Source: Pomphorhynchus laevis
Taxonomy: Eukaryota > Acanthocephala > Palaeacanthocephala > Echinorhynchida > Pomphorhynchidae
Direction: 5' to 3'
Assembly: GCA_012934845.2 (NCBI GenBank)
Contig: WNNJ02001799.1
Span: 1 to 64,000, forward strand
Length of the DNA stretch: 64,000 bases
Positions within the stretch are counted from its first letter, which is position 1. Each line of letters starts with the position of its first letter. The notes under the pieces were generated by a model. It was not told the DNA's origin and searched no databases. It worked only from the letters and a program-made list of their open reading frames with translations. Positions 12,180 to 21,339 of this stretch are shown one piece after another. The position numbers were made by a program, and so were the translations under genes.

Positions 12180-12381
12180 TTACTGAATTCTGCAAAATAT
12201 CTAAAATATATTTTAATTTAATATATTTTAAAAATATTAAAATTTTGATAACTTCATTCTGCACGTTGATTAAACCGTGTTTACTGAATTCTGCAAAATA
12301 TTTAAAATATATTTTAATTTAATATATTTTAAAATTATTAAAATTTTGATGACTTCATTCTGCACGTTGCATCAACCCTAT
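12180..12381 (+). repeat. Two-copy tandem duplication, 101-bp period
   Basis: The block beginning TTACTGAATTCTGCAAAATA starts at 12,180 and again at 12,281. Both copies continue through a TATTTTAATTTAATATATTT stretch into ACTTCATTCTGCACGTTG. The copies differ at few positions, so the duplication looks recent. Confidence 0.85.
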
Positions 12382-12443
12382 TTACAAGCCAACCGCGCAC
12401 TGCTGTTTTCTTATAAATAGGATTGGGTATAGAATGAAGTCAT
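12349..12443. mobile_element. 95-bp palindromic MITE-like element
   Basis: It begins ATGACTTCATTCT and ends AGAATGAAGTCAT, perfect 13-bp terminal inverted repeats. The interior continues as an imperfect palindrome (a CTATTTACAAG-type block against CTTATAAATAG). A diverged partial relative lies at 29,545-29,605 on the opposite strand, and the left end also occurs in the preceding tandem unit near 12,250. There is no coding capacity. Dispersed placement and foldback shape suggest a non-autonomous element; a target duplication is not clear. Confidence 0.6.
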
Positions 12444-14109
12444 ACAAATTCTAATTGTAACAATGACTGCACCAACATAACAACTTAAATTTATTATGTA
12501 TTGAAATGTAAATTTTAATTTTTCAATTGATATTTCAATTACTGTAAAATATAAACAGTTAATGATGAAACGTTAATTAACTGGATTATGCAAATTATTT
12601 AAAATATATTTACATTTGCAATATACCATCACGTGTTAATTAAAAAATGTATAAAAATAATATTTAAATTTACATATTTCATGATATATGAAATAGGCTA
12701 TAAATTAATAAAGCAAATGTTTATGTAATAAGAAAATTACTTGGTAAGTTATCACTTAGTGATAAATTTAAAAGAATGCTAAAGCAGTAATATGAAAGGT
12801 CACGAGTATTTTTTAAAATACGGATGTTCAGATGCACATATTGTTTGAGTTTAACCCACTTCCCTAAAAGATGTCATTGGAGCAAATGTAAATCAAGCCC
12901 CTTATATCAAAAAAATCACCATCTTGGAAATGAGTGGTCATTTATTGCGTGGAAGTCATTGAATGTCTCAATCTTGTTTTTTGTGCCAATGCAATTTGCA
13001 GTAAACTGATCGCTTTTCTTGAGGATTTGCCTACTTACAATATGATATCTGTTTTTGCTTTCATTTGCTTATACATAAATAGTACAATGTTAAGACAAAA
13101 TGGAAGATATTTTTACTGGGCGTTTGACATTTTTATCTCCATGAAGAAATAATCCAGTGTCAGATTGTTTGACTGATGTAATTTAGTCGCTTTATTTGTT
13201 CGACATATATAGTTAGTTTTCCATTTAACGGAACGAAAATGATCGATTAAAATGTTAACAAAGTCATAAAAATGTTTTATCTAGCTATCTTCTTTAATTA
13301 ATATAGAAGATCGGCTGGTATCATTTGACATGCATTAAAAATGATGATATAATGTAGAAACTTGAGATCTTCTTAGATAATATTTATTTGTTCGATATTC
13401 AAAGACTTCTAACTGCCTTCGATATTGACAATTAAGTGCATATAAATTCCGTCTACTGGTTTTCCATTGACTTGCTTCAGCAAACCCTATATTGCTGTGG
13501 TCTATACACGTCTTCCGATCGCTTCTGTTACTTGATTTAAGTATTTAATGAATAAAATATTAAATATAAATATAAGTTAAATAAAGATAAAGATACATAT
13601 TAACAAAATTACAATTTTGTAAACTTGTAATATATTTATTATATACTTTGAACTTCATTATTCAAATCAGTAATTTGCAATTGAATTTTAATAATGAAAG
13701 ATATTTAATCTAAATATTAAAATTTAATATTGTTTTTTAATTAGTCCAGAATATATATACTAAATGGTGTTGCTTGTTAGACTGGACTTCGATTCACGAC
13801 TTTCAGTCATCATATCACTTCTAGACGACCAATGAGTACCCGACAACACTCATCAGTAGAATGAGGTACACACTGGTCGTTTCAGTTGCCTATGTGGCAT
13901 TGTGAATAAAGGCGTTTCCGACACTGTTTTATTGTCTGAGGCTTACACTCTTAACCAGATCGAATTGTTGCGCGGACCATCCTTAAACACTAGGCAGAGG
14001 TTGTTGCTGAATTATCGCTGCACTCGTTGGATCCTTAATGGATACGACATATATAATATCGGTGCACGGATGTGCTGAGTAGACAACGGTACTCAGCATA
14101 TACGTCCAC
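12444..14109. other. Intergenic DNA, no gene recognised
   Basis: The frames 12,824-13,009 and 12,934-13,152 overlap in different phases and show no known motif. 13,760-14,109 is clearly richer in G+C than its surroundings and abuts the left end of the segmental duplication, but I recognise no family in it. Confidence 0.5.
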
Positions 14110-14789
14110 CAATATTATAAAATTTAAACTAAAATTTAAAAATTCAAATTTCAAATTTCAAATTCATTTAAATTCGAACTTACATAAACAATACAACAAA
14201 GACCGATTCTATAATGTCATAGTGCAATTTTTAATAAATAGTGATTTACTTTCAATAAATAGTTATTTTTAAAAAACATGAGATCATCGCGACCCTGAAT
14301 TCTTTTGCTTATCCTCTTATTTCTCTTTTGTAAAATACAGCTTGAAGTTTATACTATATAAACGAGCAAATTCATGACAAATTTAATATTATGCAGTAAA
14401 TATAACAGTAAGCTTATAGAGATGTATATGGATAAAATTGAGCATTTTAAGTTTATATTTCGATATAATTTAGATAAATCTGAATTTTAGCATCAAATAA
14501 TAGATTATTTTTGTAGTAGCAAAATAAAACAAACGTATGCAATTACGTTAACAATAAATATAAAATTACGTCTATTAACTATGATTTGCAAGGTGGTAAA
14601 TATATCTCTGTAAAACTGTAATTCAAATATCTGTTGCACATAATACTTTTAAAAATATCAGTTAATTATCATGTGCGTTACCGGCGTTTAAATTTAAATA
14701 TAAATTATAAAAGATATATTATCCGACCGCTCGGTGTATCAACGTAAACCGTTTACGTGTGGTTGATATTCATCAGTACAACTTATACA

Positions 14790-15545
14790 GCTAGCCTGAT
14801 CCTCCGCTTCTGTCTTACACACGACCACTCATACCGATACTGTTTTTGATGTTTCCCTCAATCAACACCTGACTTCGCATCGTTTAATCCCATTCTCAAA
14901 CTTAGTCTCACTCACACTCCTCGTTTAACCACGGATAAAACTTCCATTCATCTTCATCATCCTAACAATGCAAACGGTAAAGCTATTCATCTCGTAACTC
15001 CTATTTCCTATTCATCCCCCATCTAAATACATCTAATACTTCTTTCTTCGATTCACGTAGTCTTTACTCTACCTATCACGTATCACTTCTCAATAATTTA
15101 CATCCTTCCGTCAAAATCATCTCCAGTAACATCTCCGTTCAACCAATTCAACACTCCCCTCCTGTCACACATGCTCCAACCTATCTTAACTCCCCATCGA
15201 GCACCCCTGTCATTCCCACTTCTATCTGCTCTTCTGCCTCTACTCCTACCAGTTCTGTCCGTCCACTACTTCCACGAAATCGTTTTCCTTCGCGCGATCG
15301 CTGTATAATCATATCTAACTTTAAGCTTTCCGAATCTGATTATCCACAAACTCGCCTCGATAATGGTGTATCTGCTTTAAGGTCTATCCTAGCAACAAAT
15401 CTTGCTGATGATAATCCATCCCATTTCAATAATATTGTTCCTTTATCTTTTATCCGTTTAAACAAATCCATTAAATCCAATCACCTCAGTACCCCACTCC
15501 TAAAAATCGTTTTCCAACATAGTTTTCATTGAGAAACATCGGCGT
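14790..15545 (+). pseudogene. CR1-like ORF1 remnant
   Basis: Scattered in-phase segments are Ser/Pro/Thr-rich early on. A later stretch at about 15,300-15,530 reads IISNFKLSESDYPQTRLDN and ALRSILATNLADDNPSHFN without a stop. This is plausible for a LINE ORF1 nucleic-acid-binding protein, but no zinc knuckle or RRM signature is visible. Several frame changes are needed upstream. It sits directly before the endonuclease, as ORF1 should. The same region in copy 2 (34,818-35,773) is a clearly different allele or paralogue. Confidence 0.5.
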
Positions 15546-15699
15546 GAAACAAGCGGTTAGACATCCTTATCAAACCGTCAAATCTACAGAAATTTTCACT
15601 TCGTACGCACGAGCCAAAAATCCGATGGCGTCCCGTCTCTCCCCTATTCTTATTTGCTAGTCGATCTCGCTCCTGAACATACTTTTCGTCTTTTTAAAC

Positions 15700-16600
15700 A
15701 CTCGCTTCATTATTCATAAAGCTAATCTGCTCCTTGATATCTTCGATCAATTATCTATCAATATTTTTTGCATTATCAAATCTTGGAATCCTGGCACTGA
15801 CGATCTCGCTATTCGTCGTCTATGTCGCTCTGGTTGTCCTCTAGTTGAATCAGCTCATCCAATTGTCTCTTCCACATCTACTTCTACTAATAAATTTCGA
15901 CATTGCTGCAAATGCTTGTCACCAGAAGTCTCTACGTAAAATTAATTCTAACATCCATTCCATCTCGTTCGAATTGCTCATATGCAGATCATCAAATCCT
16001 TCCTCTCTCGAACTTGTAATTGTATACCGTCCAGGCTCAGCTACCCCTCACGTGACTACCACTCGGTGACATTTATATTCGTATTTATTGCCCGACTGAC
16101 TCTGACTCTATCACTCTGACTAATATTTTTTCTGATTTTAAAATAAATGATTTTCAACAAGCTCCACTCATATTCTCGACGGTGCTCTTGATTTCATTGC
16201 TGCTCCCAACTGCTTCAATGCATATACTTTCTTGTCAATTACTAATCTTGGTTTATACGATCATTTCCTTGTCACTCTTAATCTTACTCGTCTCCATCCT
16301 TTTTCTCCGCCTCCAAAATTAGCTAATCGAAGTCGACCCAGGAAATTTCTCGAAATCTCGATTCTCTCCGCATCCTTACTCAATTATTTACTCTTTTCAC
16401 TTCCACTTAAATATATTTTTCCCGATGATCTCTGCATTCTGTTTGATTCTGAAATTACGGCTATTCTAAATCACCTTCTGCCTAGTCGATCACGAAGTTT
16501 TCAGCTTTGCGCCATGCTCCCAAATTCTATTCCGACTGTAGTCTTTTTAGCGTCGACTCCGTCACTCTTTTCGTGTGTTTAATCGCTTTCAAAAACGTTC
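15700..16600 (+). pseudogene. CR1-like APE endonuclease domain, broken
   Basis: Segments in order: KSWNPGTDDLAIRRLC (15,780 region), FELLICRSS, VIVYRPGSA (15,845-16,069 frame shift), ILDGALDFIAAPNCF, and SITNLGLYDHFLVTL (16,232-16,582). The final motif corresponds to the catalytic S-D-H box with Ser replaced by Tyr. Compared with the minus-strand family member, the GDFN box and its surroundings are lost in a deletion around 16,100-16,160. The domain would nick target DNA; this copy cannot. Confidence 0.7.
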
Positions 16601-16725
16601 TCTAAACTCACTCACTCAAAATCTCCGTGCTTCCTATATTTCGATCATCCGTCCCTATCTCATTCTCATGCGTACTAAACGTACTCTCTTTTGGCGAAAT
16701 CAACTCGAGTCATCATCTAACTCTA

Positions 16726-17775
16726 AATCTCATTGGATATTAAATTTAATTTAATATTATATTTAATTTCACGATGATATACACCTTGTAACATAAATCC
16801 TAATGAATTTTCTTCTTATCTGCAATCTAAGCTATCTAATTTACTTTCCCTTCTATTCATATGTCCTTGTACCGTATTTTCTCTAAATACTTCCCTCCCA
16901 AAGATATTCCACCTTCTTTCTGATTCGCCTGATAAAGTTTTTTTCAGTTTTTCTGTAATTACCTAATAAAACCTCTCCTTCTGATCCAATTCCCACTCAA
17001 TTGCTTAAAAGTATCTGCTCCTCTATTTCATCCTTTCTAACCACATTGTTCAACTTGCCTATACGTAGCCAAATATTTCCTTCCAGCTGAAAATGCGACA
17101 GTGTTCGTCCTCCACCCAAAAAGCAATATCTCAACCTTTTACTACCATCTTCGCACCGTTCTATCTCACTTCTGCCAACCCTCTCTATGCTCTTTGAGCG
17201 TCTTGTTTTCAAGCAAATAATGTTTATCTCTTTTCATCCAACTTATTTCCTCCCTTCTCAGCTGTTTTTCGCTCTAATCACTCTATTGAAATGGTATGTC
17301 TTCCAACTCTAAATCTTATTGGAAAATCTTAAACTCAATTCTTTCACGATCATCTACTTCTTGTAATATAAATCCTGATGAATTTTCTTCTTATCTACAA
17401 ACTAAGCTATCTAATTTACTTTCCCTACTACCCATAGCCCCTTGTACCCACTCTTCTCTTTAAATACTTCCCTCCCAGAACTATTCCACCTTCTTCCCGT
17501 TTCATCTGATGAAGTTTCTTCGGTTCTGCTATCATTACCTAACAAAACCTCTCCTTCTGACCCAATTCCCACTCACTTGCTTAAAAATATCTGCTCCTCT
17601 ATCTTACCCTTCCTAACCACATTGTTCAACTCGTCCATCCGTAGCCGTACATTTCCTTCCATCTGGAAATGCGCCACTGTTCGTCCTCTCATCAAAAAGC
17701 AATCTCTCGACTCTTCACTACCATTTTCGTACCGTCCTATTTCACTTCTCCCAACTCTTTCTAAACTCCTTGAGC
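16726..17775 (+). repeat. Internal tandem duplication of the LINE RT N-terminus
   Basis: The block starting CTCTAAATCT(C/T)ATTGGA occurs at about 16,728 and 17,308, roughly 575-580 bp apart, continuing through ACTTCCCTCCCA and CACATTGTTCAACT. The copies have diverged by many substitutions, so this duplication is older than the segmental duplication, which carries it in both copies. Confidence 0.75.
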
Positions 17776-17788
17776 GTCAGGATTTACT

Positions 17789-18000
17789 CGAGATGAGTAA
17801 GTCGTTATAAACTTAAAGACATGCAATTTCGGTAGAGTAATTAGAACGAAAAGCCGCTTGGAATTGAGGAAATAAGTTAGAGGAAAAGATATATATATAT
17901 CTTTTCCTCTAACTTATTTCCTCCATTCCAAGCCGCTTTTCGTTCTAATTACTCTACCGAAATTGCATGTCTTTAAGTTTATAACGACTTACTCATCTCG
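17789..18000. repeat. 212-bp near-perfect palindrome inside the LINE
   Basis: The arms (about 106 bp each) are reverse complements centred on GATATATATATATC at about 17,895. I see one mismatch (TTGAGG against CCTCCA). Each arm is RT coding sequence of the host LINE, including the CCGAAATTGCATGTCTTTAA block, so the structure is an inverted duplication of the element's own sequence and not a separate transposon. It recurs at 37,958-38,169. RNA from either strand would form a very stable hairpin. Confidence 0.9.
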
Positions 18001-18110
18001 AAAAATCAAAAATTATACAATGTCATAGTTTTCTCTTGATATATCATCTGCTTAAGACATCGACGATCACTCGATTCTTCTCCATCGTTTTCGTCATGAT
18101 TATGACTTAT

Positions 18111-18257
18111 TGTATTTGATTGCATCTGTGATCTGAAATTTTCCAAATGTGGCACGATATTATCCTCACAGGTATTGATCTTATTTTTGATACAGCAGGA
18201 CGCTACTAATCAGTCTGGGTGGGTCTCATCAGCTGCTGACCCAGACCTACATTTCAC
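18111..18257 (-). mobile_element. Partial SINE copy, minus strand
   Basis: Carries the 3' half of the SINE described at 18,700-18,953: a tail, CACGATATTATCCTC, CAGGACGCTACTAATCAG, and the GTCTGGGTGGGTCTCATC palindromic body, ending TTTCACG. The tRNA-like head is missing. It follows a LINE segment ending ATTATGACTTAT (18,099-18,110). A second LINE segment plus SINE (18,278-18,650) repeats the arrangement, so this LINE-SINE junction was itself duplicated, with a period near 250 bp. Confidence 0.7.
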
Positions 18258-18370
18258 GTGAAAACTATGACATTTCAGTGTCATAGTTTTCTCTTGATAT
18301 ATCATCTGCTTTAGACATCGACGATCACTCGATTCTTCTCCATCGTTTTCGTCATGATTATGACTTACTG

Positions 18371-18650
18371 TATTTGATTGCATCTGTGAGCTGAAATTTT
18401 CCAAATGTGGCACGATATTATCCTCATAGGTATTGATCTTATTTTTGATACAGCAGGACGCTACTAATCAGTCTGGGTGGGTCTCATCAGCTGCTGACCC
18501 AGACCTACATTTCACGTTTCGTTACTTATTATCTGCTTTCTCCGTTGACTGATGCTGATCGGATTTGAACTCAGGACGTCTGTATCGTGATTCAACGCAA
18601 CATCCACTAAGCTGGCTGCTCCAGTGGTGTAGATATACATTTCTGTATAT
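18371..18650 (-). mobile_element. tRNA-derived SINE, minus strand, left arm of SINE palindrome
   Basis: Reverse complement of the SINE at 18,700-18,953 over about 250 bp. It contains, read on the minus strand, an A-box-like CAGCTTAGTGGA (complement of 18,603-18,614) and a B-box-like GAGTTCAAATCC (complement of 18,561-18,572). One internal patch (GTTACTTATT near 18,530) differs from the right arm, whereas the same place in copy 2 (GACCCTTATT) matches it exactly. Confidence 0.75.
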
Positions 18651-18699
18651 TACTTTTGGTAGGGGATCGTATTCTAACGATCTATTAGAAACCTACCCG

Positions 18700-18953
18700 A
18701 TATACAGAAATGTATATCTACACCACTGGAACAGCCAGCTTAGTGGATGTTGCGTTGAATCACGATACAGACGTCCTGAGTTCAAATCCGATCAGCATCA
18801 GTCAACGGAGAAAGCAGATAATAAGGGTCGAAACGTGAAATGTAGGTCTGGGTCAGCAGATGATGAGACCCACCCAGACTGATTAGTAGCGTCCTGCTAT
18901 ATCAAAAATAAGATCAATACCTGTGAGGATAATATCGTGCCACAATCGGAAAA
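18700..18953 (+). mobile_element. tRNA-derived SINE, plus strand, right arm of SINE palindrome
   Basis: Order: a short ATATACAGAAATGTATAT palindrome, then a tRNA-like head with A box CAGCTTAGTGGA (18,736-18,747) and B box AGTTCAAATCC (18,779-18,789), 43 bp apart, as in an internal RNA polymerase III promoter. Next comes a body with the self-complementary GTCTGGGT...ACCCAGAC stem, then a tail ending before ATTATGACTTAT. The head does not close into a good cloverleaf, so this is a SINE head and not a tRNA gene. The 12-bp ATTATGACTTAT at 18,954-18,965 and at 18,099-18,110 flanks the whole SINE complex, consistent with a target-site duplication in the LINE. Confidence 0.75.
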
Positions 18954-20113
18954 ATTATGACTTATCTTTACCCACTGTAGCTTGGTTTTTTCATATCTAT
19001 CAAACCGAACATTTTTGAATCTGTTTTAACTCTTCTCTTTCTCATCCTTCTTCCATCTCGTCCGGTGTTCGACAAGGATCCGTATTAGGTCCCTTGCATT
19101 TCTATATTCTTCTCGGTGACTTGTCTTCGATTTCCCATACATTTTACTTCCATGTTATGCAATATGCTGATGACATTATCATCTATGTTCATGCACCTGC
19201 TTATCGTACTCATGATCTTAGTGTTTCTACTTCCAACTGTCTTGCCTTAATTTTCAATCATCTTTATTACCTTCGTATAACACTGAACCCTAATAAATTC
19301 AAAATTATGTGAATCATTCCTAGACTCATCGGCTTAGAACCTCCCTCCGTATTATTAAATTCTACAATTCTTCCTATCGTTGGTTATCTCGTTTTCCATT
19401 CGACTTCTATTTCGCCAACCGACTTTTACTTAAACTTTCGTTCAGGATAAATAATGCTCGTCTACCTTGATTATCCGTAACCTCCGTCAAATTCGTAGAT
19501 TGATTCGTTTCCCTTGTTGCATGACTCTTATATATTCTCATTTTCTCAAAACTCCCTCTTAGTCTATTTTCCAACTCACCTAAATACACTCTTCTTCCTT
19601 TACAACACATCGTCAACACATTCGTCCGAATTTTCCTCGTTTTCGTCGTTTTGATCATACATCCCACCATCTTGCTTCTCTCAATTTGCCTACCATTCAC
19701 TGTCGTGTTTAAATTCGCCTTCTTACTGTTTTTCGCCTTGTAACTTTTCATTTTCCTTCCTTTCTCAACCTACCTTTCCTCGACAAATCTCGTCCTCTTT
19801 ACTGTTCCTTGCGTTCCCGTAATTCCATACTTTTACATGTCCCAAACTACTCTAGCTTTTTTGGCTTCCGCTCCTTCCTTGTGGCTGCTCTTTTCTCTGG
19901 AATCATCTGCATATTCATATACGCCAATCAACCTCCATACTGTGCTTCAAACGTCAAAATCGATCAAATTTAAACAATTTAACTAATTTATCTATATGAT
20001 TTTTGCGGTGTTTTTTAGTTAGTTAGTGAACTTGCGATCGTGCAGCTGACAAGCATTTGCTGCGTTAAATAATTTGTTATTGTTATATTATTATATTATT
20101 ATTGTATGCTTAA

Positions 20114-21335
20114 GTGCTAAAATGCAAAAAAAATCAAAAAATTAGCGTCGAGTTGCACGTCGGTGCTTCAAATAAAAACGGTTTTCCAGCAAAAATGATT
20201 TCGAATTCCAGTTATTCAGACGACAAAAAGGTAACAACCAGTCATATTCAACCTAGTAGAAAGGTAAGTCACGTTTCGATTATTCCTATTGAAGGAGAAT
20301 TACTACCCCTACCCCCAAAATGGTAAATATGGGGATTATAACTATAAAAAAGCATCTTGAGAGGCATATGCTTTTAAATTGTTTTCTACGTGATTTTACA
20401 TCAACTAAAAAGAATAAAGTGATATATAATTCAATCCGTTATAACGAACTTGGTATACGAATATCTTTTACATCCCAAGAGATCCTGGTGAGTTACAATA
20501 ATTTTTTTGACAAGCACTTTACAGATATCGCATCTTTTGAGTGTAAGCCTATTATGGCATCCCTCAAGATTACGAATTTGCCTTCCCATCTTGATGAGGA
20601 AGACATCAAGCTGTTAAAAAATTTGGACAAGTTATTCAACGTCCGCCCCCTGTTGGATAGGAACGGTTTTCCGCTTTACATTAGGTTTCTGCACGGCTGC
20701 CTTGGGGCAGACAAAACTTTTGGAGAAAAGTTCCTGTAACCCTTTTATGGGGTTTTATCTACGTTTCAGAATTGTGAGCAAAGAAGAATACACCTACCCC
20801 CACTGTAGCAGGTGTCATAAGTGGGGGCACTGGGCCTCTAGTTGCTCCCTCCCTGCTACATGTAGGGTGTGTGGCTCATCTTCCTGTCTTGATAATACAG
20901 CGTGGAAAAAGTGCTCGGCCCAATGTGCTTGCTTCAATTGCGGTTGGCCACACCCTGCATAAATCCGAAAATGGGTGACTGTCAAACAGTACCTAAATAA
21001 GTTCTTCACTTCAGGCTCCAAGATCACTAAATCATTCGCCGATGCAGTGGCCTCCTCGCCCCCAGTAGCTTGAAAAGCATGACGGGTTCTGAGCTGATAT
21101 AGTTACTGGACCTCAGCAATGCAGAAAGTAAGAAGCAGACAGAACAGCTTGTCCAGTCACTTCTCTCGGCTATACTCCAGTCTCCGCCAATTTCAGCTTG
21201 CTCTGTTGCGCCATCTTCCAAAAAAGAGGGGGCTTCGGCCAATTCAGTCTATTCTCTAAAGCTAGGAAATATGATTAAGGACAAGTCTAAAAACCGGGGA
21301 AATGAGGACATTGCCCAGGGGCAAGTGTCGGGAAC
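20114..21335 (+). pseudogene. I-like ORF1 (zinc-knuckle protein), broken
   Basis: Overlapping frames at 20,114-20,326, 20,320-20,739 and 20,702-20,962 together resemble ORF1 of the minus-strand I-like elements: GELLPLPPK, SIRYNELGIRISF, CKPIMASLKITNLPSHL, NPFMGFYLRF. The zinc-knuckle module reads CSRCHKWGHWASSC (CX2CX4HX4C) then CRVCGSSSC and CFNCGWPHP. It binds RNA or DNA as the retrotransposon's nucleocapsid-like chaperone. After 20,962 the frame is broken by stops, but fragments such as SFADAVAS and NEDIAQGQ show ORF1 once ran to about 21,335. At least three frame breaks are present. Confidence 0.8.
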
Positions 21336-21339
21336 GGCA

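Larger units (their letters stand above)
16600..19965 (+). pseudogene. CR1-like reverse transcriptase, broken and interrupted
   Basis: The RT N-terminal part appears twice because of an internal tandem duplication (16,726-17,298 and 17,299-17,775). The better copy is the frame 17,442-17,810, with LPNKTSPSDPIPTHLLK, ATVRPLIKK and SYRPISLLPTLSKLLER, the conserved entry into RT motif A. The fingers/palm is then cut by the palindrome and by the SINE complex. RT resumes at 18,954. It contains SSGVRQGSVLGPL (Arg for Pro in the usual GVPQGS), an intact YADD box at 19,163-19,174, and LNPNKFKIM in 19,094-19,312. The C-terminal block ends near FLASAPSLW. The polymerase is not translatable as one chain. 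Confidence 0.75.
14740..20025 (+). mobile_element. CR1-like non-LTR retrotransposon, copy 1, multiply rearranged
   Basis: Starting near the CCGACCGCTCGG block, this element has ORF1 remains, an endonuclease, reverse transcriptase and a C-terminal tail, ending near a TTAGTTAGTTAG-type run at about 20,010-20,025 that may be its 3' tail. It belongs to the CR1/L2/Daphne assemblage by motif order; I cannot choose the clade. It is interrupted by an internal tandem duplication of the RT N-terminus, a 212-bp palindrome and a SINE insertion complex. A second member of the same family runs on the minus strand from 26,675 to 23,393. Confidence 0.8.

Noticed and set aside
18730-18800. tRNA gene suggested by A-box and B-box motifs
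   Set aside because: The arms do not pair into a cloverleaf and the sequence continues into a SINE body and tail repeated in inverted orientation.
20815-21242. Minus-strand frames opposite the I-like ORF1 (also 40,984-41,411)
   Set aside because: Shadows of the zinc-knuckle coding strand.
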